From an uncultured Anaeromusa sp. (lineage in GTDB: Bacteria; Bacillota; Negativicutes; Anaeromusales; Anaeromusaceae), in NCBI RefSeq assembly GCF_963668665.1, contig NZ_OY764902.1, forward strand, positions 1,305,501 to 1,369,500: a stretch of 64,000 bases of DNA. Direction: 5' to 3'. This document shows, in pieces, positions 16,242 through 25,561 of the stretch. Numbering within the stretch: the first letter of the stretch is position 1; every line of letters starts with the position of its first letter. A program made the position numbers and the translations under genes. The notes under the pieces are model-generated. The model made no database searches. It had not been told where the DNA came from and saw only the letters and a list, made by a program, of their open reading frames with translations.

Positions 16242-19200
16242 TTACTGCACGATGACCTCTCCCACTGTATTCAGGTCCATCGCCAGTTGGTCCTGTCCTG
16301 CGGCCAGTGCCGCCGCGGCAACCGTCTGGATCTGATTCTGGTCCACTAAACCCTCCGCTGCCGGATTGACGGCGGAAATCAAAGCCTGCCTTCCCTGCAG
16401 AGTAAGGCTGAATACCGCCGCTTCGCCTCTCGCCGTAAGCAGCTGGAACACGGTCGATTCCCGCAAAGCACCGCTCTGTGCTGGTGCAGGCGCTGCCGCC
16501 GGGACCGCCGCCCCTGGGCTGGGATCCCGCAAAGACAGCGTGCTATGGTTGCCGTCCAACTGGTACGTGGACAACAGCTGCGCTCCTGCGCCCGTGTTCC
16601 GGTAGACCGCTACTTCGTGATGGACCGGTTCCAAATTGATTTGCACCACAGCATTGCGACTAAGGGTGATGACCGAGCCGCTCGTCTGGATGCTGCGTCC
16701 CGCAGCTCCGTCCGCGCCTACCAGGCGGGTAGGCTGGGCCGCGCTAACTGGTGTAGCCGCGCCGCCCTCCGCTTTGGCAGTTGAGCCAGCAGGCTGGGCT
16801 GCGTTTGCCGAACCAGTTTCCGACGCCCCTGCGCTGCCGCTAAAGCCTGCAGAGACAATGCCGCCTCCAAGCCCAGTGCCGCCGATGCCGCTGTTAGCTG
16901 CTGTCTGATGCACGCCCTGCATCACCGAAGTATAGGTCGCCGCTGTAGTCTGCGGCGGCACCGGTGTAGGTGTTGGGGTAGGATCGGGCGTGGGAGTTGG
17001 CGTTGGGGTTGGCTCCGGCGTAGGCGTAGGTGTCGGAGTCGGTGTGGGAGTCGGTGTGGGAGTTGGCGTCGGAGTAGGTGTAGGGGTAGGCGTCGGGTCG
17101 GGATTCGGGGTGGGTGCAGGCTGCGTCTGAATGGTCAAAGCCGTCGCGTTCGCCGCAGCCTGTTCTAAAACAGCCTTATAGTTATTGCTTAAAACAGTCA
17201 CACCGTCGCCAGTAATGGAGTACTGCCCCACAGGGCTGGTATGGGTAGCCGTAGTAGACCAAGTCGCCGTGCCAGCTGTGACCGTCCCTAAGGCATCGCT
17301 GCCCTTAAGGCCTGTAATCGTGCCGCTCAACGTCGGCAAGGCGCTTCCTTGCACAACGCTGGCTGGCGTGGCTGTATAGTACAGCGTCGCTGGAGTGATA
17401 GTCAATTTAGCAGCATTGTCATAACTAATCAAATACCCCTGCTGGCTGGTGGTATAAAGTCCGGTCAAGCCATGGCTGCCCACATCCTTGCCGTTCCAGG
17501 ACAGAGTGCCGTCCACTTTAGAAGCGTCGTAAGCGGTGACATGATTCAGCGGCGCCGTGGCGTTGCCGTCGTAGACTTTTGACTGCGAATCCGCCGAGAC
17601 GGTCAGGGACGTCAGGAAGCTCCGCAAGAGCGGCGCTGTCTGCCCGCCGTTAAGGTACCAAGCAGACGTAGTCGGATTCGTAAGTTCCGTATCCCAAGTG
17701 CTGTAACGGCTGTCTTCCCTCATCTGCGCCGTAGTCAGGCCGGTCACGCCAGTTGCGTTCGGCACATTGCCAACGCCCTTAGAAAGATCGCTAATTCCGC
17801 TCAATGTGGTATCCCAGTAGCTGTTATTAATAGTGCCTATGTTTTGAAGAAATCCTACTAGCCCGCCGTTATAAATAGTTGCGCTTTCACCAGAATTGGT
17901 GACTTTGCCTGTACTATAGCTGTTCTTGATTATGCCGCTATTGTATCCAGCTATGCCGCCGACATAGCCGGTTTCGGTTCCGCTTGAATTTGCGGCTATA
18001 ACACTGCCCGTATTATAGCTATTCGTGATACCATTTTTGGGAGCTTTATTGACCCCCGCCACGCCGCCGATATAGTTGATTTTGCTTATGCCGGTAGCAG
18101 TGACGTCTCCCGTATTATAGCTGTTCGTGACACCAGGGTTACCTGCATACATATACCCCACCAGCCCACCAACATAGGTAGTTTCGGTTCCGCTTGTATT
18201 AGTGGCGGTAACACTGCCCATATTGTAGCTATTTGTGATGCTGTTGTAGTCCCGTAAATACCCCGTCAAACCGCCGGCATAGGTGGTTTCGGTTCCGCTT
18301 GCACTGATGACGGTAATGCTACCCGTGTTATAGCTGTCCTTGATGTTGGTGTAATCTCGCATGAACCCTACCAGACCTCCGGCACTGAGTGTCTTGCTTG
18401 CGCCAGAGACAGTAACGCTGCCCGTATTGTAGCAGTTTGCAATATTGCCATTATTGAACCCCACAATTCCGCCGGCGTAGGCTTCTACGACTTCGCTTGT
18501 AGCATTAGCGATAATACTGCCCGTATTGTAGCAGTTCTTAATGCTGCCATCCAGGTACCCTACCAGGCCGCCGACCATCTCAGTACCAGTGACGCTTCCT
18601 CCCGTCATCCCCAAATTGGCGATTATCGCCTCATCGGTATAGCCAAACAAGCCGGTATTCTTAAGCCCCGCCTGGTTGATGTTCAGATTACTGATGGAAT
18701 GACCGCCGCCATCAAATACTCCTCTAAATGAATTTTGAGCAGAGCTACCGACGGGCGTGAAAACCGCTGCGCTAGCGGCGAGGTCAGCGCCCAGATAGTA
18801 CCTAACGCTGCTATTTCCGGTTTGGAGGGCCTGCAAATCAGCCCGGCTGTTGATGACGTTGTAGCCGCTGCCATTGATGGCAAAAAAGCCGCTGCCCGAA
18901 CGATCAAAATTCACTTTACCCGTAAAGCCGGACGCGGTCAGGCCGTAGTCGATAGTACCATCAACGCCAAGCGTCCCTTTCGTGCCGCTGGTCATATCCA
19001 GGCTGGACGTGCCGGTAGCGGAAAGAGTAGACTTGATATTGATGTTGCGGTACGCCGACAGGGTCAGCTTATTTTTGCTCCAGGTCAACGGCGCGAGGAT
19101 GTTGATGTCGCCGTTGGCAGCCCCAGCATAACTATCATTAGGATTAAAACTTGCACCAGGGGAACTAATCTGCCACCCATCAGCATTTGTGGTAATCGTC

Positions 19201-20567
19201 ACCTCGCTGGAGCTCAGCAAGTTTTGCAAGGAGGTGTTCGTAATGTCGCCGTCATTTTCATTCGTGCCAATGGTGAAATCCTTCGGATCCAACAGCCAGC
19301 TGCCGGTTTTCCCCTTGGCGGCAGTGGTGTCGACTTTCGCCGTATCAGCGACTTTCAGCTTCTGCTTGCCCGAGGTTTCCACTTTACCCCCGTCGCCGCT
19401 TTGGCTGCCACCCTTGGCGGAAATGGCGCCGCCGAAGGTGGTATTTTTGTCGGCCCAGACGACCACGGTGCCGCCGCTGCCGTTGGTCACGGCATCGGCC
19501 TTAAGAGACGCGCCCGCAGCAACAGTGGTTTCCTTGGCCCGCTGCTCCGTGCCGCTGCCCTGGTAATTGCCGCCCGCGAGAATGGTGCCGCCGCCAGCAT
19601 CGCCGGAGGCGTTCAGCACCGACGTACTGCTCAAGGATACCTTGTCCCCCAGCACCTTCACGGTGCCGCCAGTCTGGCCCGCCGCCAGGCCGGAGGCGTT
19701 GAGGCTGCCGCTGTTGACCACCGCGCCATTCGTACCGCCCTCAAGGCGGATGACGCCGTTTTTCGTGCTGACGCTTTTCGCTTCGATAACGCCGCTGTTG
19801 TTAACCACCGTTCCCGCCAAGGCGTCGGCAGACTTGGCGTTCATCACCACCAGGCCGCCGTCGGCCTGGATGAGCCCTTTATTGCTCGCCAACGCAGCCA
19901 CGGCCTCTTTGTCTACGGACAGCTGAAGCAGACCGTCGCCGGTAAAGTCGAGGTTCACCTTGCTCCCTGCTCCTAAAGCGGCGGTCCCTTCTTTGGCGAC
20001 AATGACCCCTTCATTGACAGCGTTCGCCCCCAGAAGCGCTATGTAGCCCTTGGCGGCAGCGGACAGCTCGCCCTGGTTAACGACGCTTTTGGCGCTGTCG
20101 CCGCTGAACTGGTAATTGCCGCTTAAAAAGTCCTTATCTGAAATACCTAACGTTGAAGCCGCCAGGCCCCCGACGTTCACCTGCGCCCCTTTGGCAAAAA
20201 GCACGCCGTTAGGGTTGACCAAGAACACCTGGCCGTTGGCGGACAAGGTGCCGTAAATGGCGCTGGCGTTGTTGCCGGTAACGCGGTTTAAGGCGATGGA
20301 AGACGCTCCAGGCTGATTAAAGCGCACCGTCTCCCCTTTGGCAATGTTAAAGCTGTTCCAATTGATGATTGCTTTTTGGCTGGCCTGGTTAATCGTCGTG
20401 AGCGCCCCGTTCTGGCTGATCGTAGCGCTTCCCGCCGCAACCGCGCCTCCTTGCGGCGCAGCCAACGCGGTGCTGTACCCGCCCAAAAGCAGCGCCCCTG
20501 CCAAAAATCCTGCGTAAACCTTCCGCAGCGCTTCTTTGCGCCAATTCCGCTTCCACTTCCGTTGCAT
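16242..20567 (-). CDS. TpsA: FHA-like two-partner secretion adhesin
   Basis: The 1441-aa exoprotein has an extended basic N-terminus and signal peptide ([18 protein letters not shown]), then a TPS/haemagglutination-activity domain (about 40-280, with [18 protein letters not shown], the NPNG secretion motif) that forms a beta-helix. About residues 620-920 hold eight GLUG-type repeats (GGLVGY...NCYNTGS). An MBG-like segment ([17 protein letters not shown]) follows, then a Pro-Thr linker (about 1150-1205) and a C-terminal domain of unknown role. It is likely secreted through the neighbouring TpsB. Start chosen at 20567 (AAGGAGG). The last 250 residues carry no toxin motif that I recognise, so an adhesin is favoured over a CDI toxin. 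Confidence 0.9.
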   Translation of the reverse strand: MQRKWKRNWRKEALRKVYAGFLAGALLLGGYSTALAAPQGGAVAAGSATISQNGALTTINQASQKAIINWNSFNIAKGETVRFNQPGASSIALNRVTGNNASAIYGTLSANGQVFLVNPNGVLFAKGAQVNVGGLAASTLGISDKDFLSGNYQFSGDSAKSVVNQGELSAAAKGYIALLGANAVNEGVIVAKEGTAALGAGSKVNLDFTGDGLLQLSVDKEAVAALASNKGLIQADGGLVVMNAKSADALAGTVVNNSGVIEAKSVSTKNGVIRLEGGTNGAVVNSGSLNASGLAAGQTGGTVKVLGDKVSLSSTSVLNASGDAGGGTILAGGNYQGSGTEQRAKETTVAAGASLKADAVTNGSGGTVVVWADKNTTFGGAISAKGGSQSGDGGKVETSGKQKLKVADTAKVDTTAAKGKTGSWLLDPKDFTIGTNENDGDITNTSLQNLLSSSEVTITTNADGWQISSPGASFNPNDSYAGAANGDINILAPLTWSKNKLTLSAYRNINIKSTLSATGTSSLDMTSGTKGTLGVDGTIDYGLTASGFTGKVNFDRSGSGFFAINGSGYNVINSRADLQALQTGNSSVRYYLGADLAASAAVFTPVGSSAQNSFRGVFDGGGHSISNLNINQAGLKNTGLFGYTDEAIIANLGMTGGSVTGTEMVGGLVGYLDGSIKNCYNTGSIIANATSEVVEAYAGGIVGFNNGNIANCYNTGSVTVSGASKTLSAGGLVGFMRDYTNIKDSYNTGSITVISASGTETTYAGGLTGYLRDYNSITNSYNMGSVTATNTSGTETTYVGGLVGYMYAGNPGVTNSYNTGDVTATGISKINYIGGVAGVNKAPKNGITNSYNTGSVIAANSSGTETGYVGGIAGYNSGIIKNSYSTGKVTNSGESATIYNGGLVGFLQNIGTINNSYWDTTLSGISDLSKGVGNVPNATGVTGLTTAQMREDSRYSTWDTELTNPTTSAWYLNGGQTAPLLRSFLTSLTVSADSQSKVYDGNATAPLNHVTAYDASKVDGTLSWNGKDVGSHGLTGLYTTSQQGYLISYDNAAKLTITPATLYYTATPASVVQGSALPTLSGTITGLKGSDALGTVTAGTATWSTTATHTSPVGQYSITGDGVTVLSNNYKAVLEQAAANATALTIQTQPAPTPNPDPTPTPTPTPTPTPTPTPTPTPTPTPTPEPTPTPTPTPDPTPTPTPVPPQTTAATYTSVMQGVHQTAANSGIGGTGLGGGIVSAGFSGSAGASETGSANAAQPAGSTAKAEGGAATPVSAAQPTRLVGADGAAGRSIQTSGSVITLSRNAVVQINLEPVHHEVAVYRNTGAGAQLLSTYQLDGNHSTLSLRDPSPGAAVPAAAPAPAQSGALRESTVFQLLTARGEAAVFSLTLQGRQALISAVNPAAEGLVDQNQIQTVAAAALAAGQDQLAMDLNTVGEVIVQ
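16958..17110. repeat. Pro-Thr microsatellite in tpsA
   Basis: Six-base units of the type GTNGGN encode an alternating Pro-Thr linker of about 50 residues. The units are not perfectly identical at the third codon base, so slippage would usually be in frame and alter linker length only. Confidence 0.8.
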
Positions 20568-20728
20568 AAAACGGCCTCCTTCATCTATAAAAACTACCAC
20601 TAACTATATTTCTAAAATAACTACTCCATCTTTTACCATAACGGTTTAAATAGGAAAAAACAACAGACCTTCCGTAAACGGGGAGTTTTGTTCGTAAACG
20701 GGAAGTTTGGGGGTGAAAAATTGGTTTT

Positions 20729-20818
20729 GAACAGGAGAATCTGAGTCGCGGGAGGGTACGCAGGAGAAAAACAAGGCACGTGATTTTAACAGGAGTAGAG
20801 GGAGTAAAAGGAGGACAA
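20729..20818 (+). repeat. Two family A modules, antisense to flanking genes
   Basis: TGAACAGGAGAATCTGAGTC with GCGGGAGGGTACGCAGGAG, then TTAACAGGAGTAGAGGGAGT. They lie between the tpsA start and the cbiL operon terminator. Region 20568-20962 has no gene; an A module in the other orientation lies at 20881-20922. Confidence 0.65.
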
Positions 20819-20826
20819 GAACCAAA

Positions 20827-20870
20827 AAGAGCAGAGCAAACGGATAAGTGTATCCGTTTACTCTGCTCTT
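20827..20870. terminator. Terminator of the btu/cbiL operon
   Basis: AAGAGCAGAGCAAACGGATA pairs with TATCCGTTTACTCTGCTCTT around AGTG with one mismatch. The minus strand follows with TTTTT, about 90 bases after the cbiL stop. Confidence 0.85.
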
Positions 20871-20880
20871 CATTTTTCCT

Positions 20881-20922
20881 CAGTCAAACCCTCAGGTTCT
20901 CCGATTCTCTTGTTCAAGCCTG
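20881..20922 (-). repeat. Family A module downstream of cbiL
   Basis: Minus-strand TTGAACAAGAGAATCGGAGA then ACCTGAGGGTTTGACTG, in sense orientation after cbiL. Confidence 0.6.
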
Positions 20923-20962
20923 TTTTTTCTGTTCTGTGTGCCGTTCTTATGTTTTCTGTTCT

Positions 20963-21652
20963 CTACGCCCGGCGCGCCAGGATGGTCGAAAGATACGGTG
21001 CGCCAACGCGCTCTACTTCTTCCCACTCGCTGACTTTTTGGTCCGGCAGGCCGTAGTTGCTCACCAGGACGCCGCTAAAGCCTGCGGTACGAAGCTTGCC
21101 GATTAAGGAAGCTACATTCTTATAGGCTTTCATCAGCACCACATTGTCCGCCGTAGCCAAGGTTTTGTCTAGCTCCGCCTCTTCCATGGTAGCCGGAATG
21201 ATCGTCAACACTGAAGTTCCCTCGGCTACCGGATAGCCCAAGAAGTTGCTGATCCCGCAGAAAGCGGGGATGCCAGGAACATTTTCCACTTCATAGCCAG
21301 CTTCCTTCAATTCCTGGAATACGTACATATAGGTGCTGTAAAACATGGGATCGCCCAGGGTAAGAAATACTACTTTTTTACCCTGCTCCATCAGCTCGCG
21401 CAGCACCTTGCGGTTTTCCTTCCAGGCTTCCTGCTGCACTTCGCTGCTGTTGACCATGGGAAATACCATCTTGATAATCTGCGTTTCCGCCTTGATATAG
21501 CTCTGCGCAATAAACAGCGCCCGGCTGTCTTCTTTTTTCTCGGAGCGAGGCGCAATAATTACGTCCGCCTCCTGAATGCACTCTACCGCCCGAACGGTCA
21601 ACAATTTCGGATCCCCGGGACCTACGCCAATGCCAATAAAACAACCTGCCAT
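20963..21652 (-). CDS. cbiL: Precorrin-2 / cobalt-factor II C20-methyltransferase
   Basis: The 229-aa protein is an SAM-dependent tetrapyrrole methylase: GIGVGPGDPKLLTVRAVECI at the N-terminus, VVFLTLGDPMFYSTYMYVF in the middle and VENVPGIPAFCGISNFLG, with VLMKAYKN near residue 180. These residues and the length fit CbiL/CobI, which adds the C20 methyl in corrin-ring synthesis. Start at 21652; the sequence just upstream supplies AAGGAGG. It ends the B12-riboswitch operon after btuD, so ring synthesis and corrinoid uptake are co-regulated. The rest of the pathway is not in the window. Confidence 0.88.
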   Translation of the reverse strand: MAGCFIGIGVGPGDPKLLTVRAVECIQEADVIIAPRSEKKEDSRALFIAQSYIKAETQIIKMVFPMVNSSEVQQEAWKENRKVLRELMEQGKKVVFLTLGDPMFYSTYMYVFQELKEAGYEVENVPGIPAFCGISNFLGYPVAEGTSVLTIIPATMEEAELDKTLATADNVVLMKAYKNVASLIGKLRTAGFSGVLVSNYGLPDQKVSEWEEVERVGAPYLSTILARRA

Positions 21653-21778
21653 AATAAGAAAATCCTCCTTCATCTACCTGACGGAGGCGCTGGTTCATTA
21701 AACCATCGTCTCCTAATTTACAAAATACGAAATATGAAACAGAAAAACTCTGCTATTTACTTTAAACATCTGCAACCC

Positions 21779-21876
21779 TCAATCGAGCCCTCACTCTACT
21801 CCCTCTACTCCTGTTAAAAACCGCACCCCTCAACCCTCAGACGTACCCTCAGGTTCTCCGGTTCTCTTGTTCACTC
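21779..21876 (-). repeat. Family A modules that form the 3' end of btuD
   Basis: Minus strand: GTGAACAAGAGAACCGGAGA then ACCTGAGGGTACG, followed by AACAGGAGTAGAGGGAGTAG. The btuD frame enters the repeat, which encodes its last residues (EQENRRT) and its stop. Confidence 0.75.
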
Positions 21877-22658
21877 TTTCTGTCCAGCCCCTGCATAAGC
21901 AGCGCTGCGCGTCCGTCGCTGTCCGCCACCACTTCGCCCTGCACGCGGAAGACCTGCCGCAAAAGATCCGGCGTCACCACATCCCAGGGATACCCCAGCG
22001 CCGCCAGACGACCGTCTTTGACGACAGCCACCCGTTTGGCGTAACGCAGAGCATGGTTGATTTCATGCAGCACCAGCACCACCGTCAGATTGTCTTCCTC
22101 GTTCAAACGCCGCAGAAGATCCAGCAGCTCAAACTGATGGCACACATCCAAAAAGGTGGTCGGCTCATCCAAAAGCAGCACCTGCGGCTGCTGCGCCAAC
22201 GCCAGCGCCAGCCAGGCCCTCTGCCTCTCGCCGCCGGATAAAAGCCCAACCGGCCGCTTCGCCAAGTCCACTAGACCTGTGCGTTCCAGCGCCCGCTCCA
22301 CTGCTTCTTCATCTTCGGCGCGGCTGCCCATGTACCAGGCGCGGTGCGGATGCCTTCCATAGGACACCAGCTCCCGCACGAGAATGTCCGGCGGAGCTTG
22401 CGGCCCCTGCGGCACATACGCCAGCACCTTGGCCATCGCCGAAGGCGCCAGGGAGTTCACTGCCTCCCCCTGCAGGCGAACGGCTCCGGCAGAAGGAGTC
22501 AACTGCCCTGTAAGCATTTTCAGCAGCGTGCTTTTTCCAGCGCCGTTAGGGCCGATAATGGCCAGCACGTCTCCTGCGGGAACCTGCAGACTAAGATCTT
22601 CAATAATGTTACGTCCTGCCGCGGAAAAAACCAGCTTTTCCGCTTCGAGCATATTCAT
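21849..22658 (-). CDS. btuD: Cobalamin/corrinoid ABC transporter ATPase
   Basis: The 269-aa ATPase shows Walker A (IGPNGAGKST), signature (LSGGERQRAWLALAL), Walker B (QVLLLDEPTTFLD) and an H-loop (LVLHEINHALRYA). It belongs to the iron-siderophore/B12 (FecE/BtuD) group. It starts one base after the btuC stop, so it is coupled to it. The last seven residues (EQENRRT) and the stop come from an intergenic repeat, implying a changed C-terminus relative to relatives. The B12 substrate is inferred from the cobalamin riboswitch and cbiL; the family alone would also fit siderophores. Confidence 0.85.
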   Translation of the reverse strand: MNMLEAEKLVFSAAGRNIIEDLSLQVPAGDVLAIIGPNGAGKSTLLKMLTGQLTPSAGAVRLQGEAVNSLAPSAMAKVLAYVPQGPQAPPDILVRELVSYGRHPHRAWYMGSRAEDEEAVERALERTGLVDLAKRPVGLLSGGERQRAWLALALAQQPQVLLLDEPTTFLDVCHQFELLDLLRRLNEEDNLTVVLVLHEINHALRYAKRVAVVKDGRLAALGYPWDVVTPDLLRQVFRVQGEVVADSDGRAALLMQGLDRKSEQENRRT

Positions 22659-22659
22659 G

Positions 22660-23655
22660 TCACAGTTCCTTTCGCAGAAGATAGAGGAAGAAGGGCGCTC
22701 CTAAGGCCGCCATCAGTACGCCTACCGGAAGCTCTAACGGCGCAAAAGCCGTTCGCGCGACGGTGTCGCAAAAGGTCACCGTAGCCGCTCCCAAAAGGCC
22801 TGCCGCCGGCAGTAAAAACCGATGGTCGCTGCCGATCAAAAGCCGCGCCGCGTGCGGCACGATGAGTCCCACAAAGCCCAGCAAACCGGCTACGCTGACC
22901 GCGCTGGCCGCCAAGAGCGCCGCAAGGGCAATCAGCAGCAGCCGCGTTTTCTCCACCGCCAAGCCCAGGCTGCGCGCTACATCGTCGCCCAGCTGCAGCA
23001 GGTTCAGACGCCCGGCCATGGCCATGGCTATCAAACCGCCAACCAGCGCATACGGCCAGACCATGTACACATGCGGCCACGTCCGCGCGGCCAGCCCCCC
23101 GGCCATCCAGGCCAAGGCTCCGTGAACCCGGTCGCTGTAAAAAATCAAAAGCGAAGTAATACCCGCCCCGAACAAAGCCGCTACGGCCACGCCGGCCAAA
23201 ATCACCCGTCCGGGACGTAGACCGCCGTTCCAGGCCAGCGCGTAGACCAGCGCCGCCGCGCCGATGGCGCCCACAAAGGCTGCAGGCGTCAACAATGCCT
23301 CCGCCTGCGGAAACATCACTAAAATCAAGATGCCTGTCAGACCCGCGCCGGCGGAAACGCCGATGATGTGAGGGTCCGCCAGACTGTTGCGCAGCACTCC
23401 TTGCAACAGCGTCCCCGCTAAGGCCAGATTCATTCCCACCGCCGCACCAGTAAGCACCCGGGGCAGACGGATGTTGCGCACAATCTGGGCGCTGCCGCCG
23501 TTTCCCTCGCCCAGGAGCGCCTGCCACACCTCCGGAAGGGAAAGCCCTGCTGCGCCTTTGACCGTTCCCAACAGACAAGCCCCCGCCGCCAGCAGCGCAA
23601 AAAAGGCTAAGAGCGGCCATCGCCAAGCACGCCTGGCCGCTGCATCAGGGCGCAT
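22660..23655 (-). CDS. btuC: Cobalamin/corrinoid ABC transporter permease
   Basis: The 331-aa FecCD-family permease has about ten hydrophobic segments and family motifs such as LPRVLTGAAVGMNLALAGTLLQGVLRNSLADPHIIGVS and a late GLIVPHAARLLIGSDHR. It forms the membrane channel with BtuD. Start chosen at 23655 (CGGAGG 7 bases upstream), overlapping the end of btuF by 11 bases. A long overlapping frame in the same direction (22655-23626) is a shadow of this gene. Confidence 0.88.
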   Translation of the reverse strand: MRPDAAARRAWRWPLLAFFALLAAGACLLGTVKGAAGLSLPEVWQALLGEGNGGSAQIVRNIRLPRVLTGAAVGMNLALAGTLLQGVLRNSLADPHIIGVSAGAGLTGILILVMFPQAEALLTPAAFVGAIGAAALVYALAWNGGLRPGRVILAGVAVAALFGAGITSLLIFYSDRVHGALAWMAGGLAARTWPHVYMVWPYALVGGLIAMAMAGRLNLLQLGDDVARSLGLAVEKTRLLLIALAALLAASAVSVAGLLGFVGLIVPHAARLLIGSDHRFLLPAAGLLGAATVTFCDTVARTAFAPLELPVGVLMAALGAPFFLYLLRKEL

Positions 23656-24610
23656 GACCGTAGACCTCCGGGTACATCGTCTGCGCCAAGCGCAGCAAGG
23701 CGGCGTCATACTTCAAGCCCGGATGCACCTGAAACCATTCCGGCGGCAAAAAGAATAGCTGCCCATTCCGCACCGCCCGCAAGGACGACCAAGCCGGGCT
23801 GGCCATAACATCATCGCGCATGCGTTTTTCAATATCCTTGGTACTGCCCATGGAGGTGATCAAAATCATGTCCGGATCCTGCTGGACCAAGGTTTCCAAG
23901 CTATAAGGAACAGCTGTCGCATCCGCCGCCACGCCTTGCGAACCAGCGGCTACATTCTGCACCTTGAGCAAGTTCGCCATGTCGCCGGTCAGGCTATTAG
24001 GCAGCTCCACCGTCACCTGTTTGGCAGTAGCGTGGAGAATGACTATGCGTTTGCTCGCCTGGGGCAGTTTTTTTTGCAGCGCTTCCTTCGCCGTTTCCAA
24101 GCGCGCCACTTCCGCTTGCGCCTTGGCTTCATCGCCGCTCAGTTTTCCTAATAAACGAATGTTGCGCAGCAAATCCTCATAGCCTTTCAGACGCAGCAAC
24201 GCCACAGGCACGCCGGCATTTTGGAAAAGAGGAATTAGGTTTTCATGCATTCCCTGAAAACCCAGCACCAAATCCGGCGACAAAGCCAAGACCGCCTCGC
24301 TGTTGATTTGGTAGACAAAGCCTACTTCCGGCAGCCCTTTTGCCGCTTCCGGAATATCGCCCAAGCGCGAAGCCGCTCTGCCAACCGCTTGACCGCCTAC
24401 CGCATAGAGCGGTTCTAAGAGTGACGGCGTCAACACGACAATGCGAGTCGGCTTTTTCGCCAACGCCAGTGTCCGCCCGGTATCATCTTGAAATGAAAAC
24501 CCGCTGCCGCTTTGCTCTTTCTGCGCCGCAGGGGCCGAGCCGCAGCCAGCCATGAAAACCAGCAACGCTAACAGCAGCGCTGCCAGAACGAAACTTCTTA
24601 CTTTCACCAA
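23645..24610 (-). CDS. btuF: Corrinoid-binding lipoprotein of the ABC importer
   Basis: The 321-aa protein has a lipoprotein signal peptide (LLALLVFMAGC) followed by a low-complexity linker, then a class III periplasmic-binding fold (RIVVLTPSLLEPLYAVGG, SEAVLALSPDLVLGF, ETLVQQDPDMILITSMGS). This is the BtuF/FhuD/FepB family. It would deliver corrinoid to BtuCD in the periplasm. It starts at TTG 24610 or GTG 24607 after AAGGAAG. The cobalamin riboswitch lies upstream on this strand, supporting B12 as the ligand. Confidence 0.85.
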   Translation of the reverse strand: MVKVRSFVLAALLLALLVFMAGCGSAPAAQKEQSGSGFSFQDDTGRTLALAKKPTRIVVLTPSLLEPLYAVGGQAVGRAASRLGDIPEAAKGLPEVGFVYQINSEAVLALSPDLVLGFQGMHENLIPLFQNAGVPVALLRLKGYEDLLRNIRLLGKLSGDEAKAQAEVARLETAKEALQKKLPQASKRIVILHATAKQVTVELPNSLTGDMANLLKVQNVAAGSQGVAADATAVPYSLETLVQQDPDMILITSMGSTKDIEKRMRDDVMASPAWSSLRAVRNGQLFFLPPEWFQVHPGLKYDAALLRLAQTMYPEVYGHAP

Positions 24611-24660
24611 AGTACTTCCTTTCTAAAACAAGCTTGGCCGGGAACGAAGGGGAATACGGG

Positions 24661-24708
24661 AATTGAACAGGAGTAGAGGGAGTAAATGGAGGGTATGCAA
24701 TAGAAAAC
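24661..24708 (+). repeat. Family A module in the btu leader
   Basis: TTGAACAGGAGTAGAGGGAG then TAAATGGAGGGTATGCA, antisense to btuF and between the riboswitch terminator and the gene. Confidence 0.65.
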
Positions 24709-24728
24709 AGGATACAAGTTTTAAGACC

Positions 24729-24766
24729 CAAAAGATTGCCGCGTCGCTCCGCTTCTCGCAACGACA
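24729..24766. repeat. Family E half-element
   Basis: AGATTGCCGCGTCGCTCCGC then TTCTCGCAACGACAT matches one arm of the pair at 15427-15513. Confidence 0.6.
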
Positions 24767-24796
24767 TCTCTATTTCCTCTATCTATTCCTTCCTAT

Positions 24797-24870
24797 TCGA
24801 GCCCTCACTCTACTCACTCTACTCCTGTTGAAACATCGCACCCCGTGACTCCGATTCTCTTGTTCAAACT
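24797..24870 (-). repeat. Family A modules in the btu leader
   Basis: Minus strand GAACAAGAGAATCGGAGTCA, then AACAGGAGTAGAGTGAGTAG and AGTGAGGGCTCG. They lie just after the riboswitch terminator, so they are transcribed into the btuF 5' leader when the terminator is open. Confidence 0.65.
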
Positions 24871-24882
24871 CGCTTTTAAAAC

Positions 24883-24904
24883 AAAAAATCCCGGCACCGC
24901 CGGG
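24883..24904 (-). terminator. Riboswitch expression-platform terminator
   Basis: On the minus strand CCCGGC-GGT-GCCGGG is followed by ATTTTTTG. It lies between the cobalamin aptamer and btuF, the arrangement of a transcription-attenuating OFF switch. Confidence 0.85.
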
Positions 24905-24962
24905 TTGATGAATTCTTGATTGCTTTCTGGCAGGCGAACCGCTGACCAGCGGAACACAAGCT

Positions 24963-25165
24963 GTCTGCAATCTCCTCCCCATCACTCGTAGGTACTAGCG
25001 GCGATTGTCAAACAGGCAGTTCTCCTGGCTCTGGTTCTTCGCGCATCCGGCCTTCCCAGGAAATTCCCAGTGGCATATACGGACCTGCTCCCCATTACAG
25101 TGGCGGGACCGCGCCGGCCTTGCACCGAACTTCCCTATTAAGCCCCTTAGGGACACCTGCTTACT
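24963..25165 (-). ncRNA. Cobalamin riboswitch upstream of btuFCD-cbiL
   Basis: On the minus strand the conserved AdoCbl-aptamer pieces occur in order: GGGAAGTTCGGTGCAAGGCC, GGTCCCGCCACTGTAA, GCCACTGGG, GGGAAGG, and the B12 box AGCCAGGAGAACTGCCTG (25030 to 25013). A terminator follows. It should shut off corrinoid import and cbiL when adenosylcobalamin is plentiful. Confidence 0.93.
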
Positions 25166-25259
25166 TATTTATATTTTCTTATCCCAACTATAACAAAGGA
25201 GCCTGCCGCCGTCAAGAAAGAAAGGCAAGACGACAACAAGCTCCTAAAAAAATACGAAT

Positions 25260-25541
25260 TTATCGCAAATAGCGATCCAATGCTTCTTGCAGCTCCCGCA
25301 ACGCTTTTTCCTGCTGCCCCTCTTCTAAGGCGTGCGCCACGCAGTGCTCCAAGTGATCCTTTAAAATGACTTTTGCCGTATTATCCAGCGCTTTACGCAC
25401 AGCGGCAATTTGCAGCAACACTTCCGGGCAATCCCGCCCTGAAGCCACCATTTCCTTCACAGCCCGCACGTGCCCTTCAATACGAGCCAAACGATTCAAC
25501 ACTTGCTTTTGGTTTTGATGTACATGACCATGCTCGCTCAT
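25260..25541 (-). CDS. csoR: CsoR/FrmR-family metal-responsive repressor
   Basis: The 93-aa all-helical DUF156 protein carries NRLARIEGHVRAVKEMV and the ligand set Cys38 (GRDCPE), His63 and Cys67 (DHLEHC), the C-H-C pattern of copper-sensing CsoR. The N-terminus is His-rich (MSEHGHVHQ), more like nickel/cobalt-sensing RcnR, so the metal is uncertain. Start at 25541 (AGAGGTGA upstream). It is the last gene of a three-gene run with a MATE transporter and a small exported protein, and a G-tract palindrome of the family's operator type lies in front (27095-27113), implying autoregulation. Confidence 0.85.
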   Translation of the reverse strand: MSEHGHVHQNQKQVLNRLARIEGHVRAVKEMVASGRDCPEVLLQIAAVRKALDNTAKVILKDHLEHCVAHALEEGQQEKALRELQEALDRYLR

Positions 25542-25561
25542 TCGCTCACCTCTTAGGGCCA

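Noticed and set aside
16958..17110. Regular DNA repeats considered as a CRISPR array
   Set aside because: The units are 6 bp and in frame with Pro-Thr codons of tpsA; there are no spacers and no cas genes.
18735..19976. A 413-codon plus-strand frame opposite tpsA
   Set aside because: It lies antisense to the well-supported TPS adhesin, lacks a ribosome site and gives an Ala/Gly/His/Arg-rich product with no domain; it follows from the codon bias of the real gene.
22655..23626. A 323-codon frame overlapping btuC on the same strand
   Set aside because: The product is Gly/Arg/Ser-rich and lacks membrane pattern, whereas the btuC frame shows FecCD motifs; it is a frame shadow.
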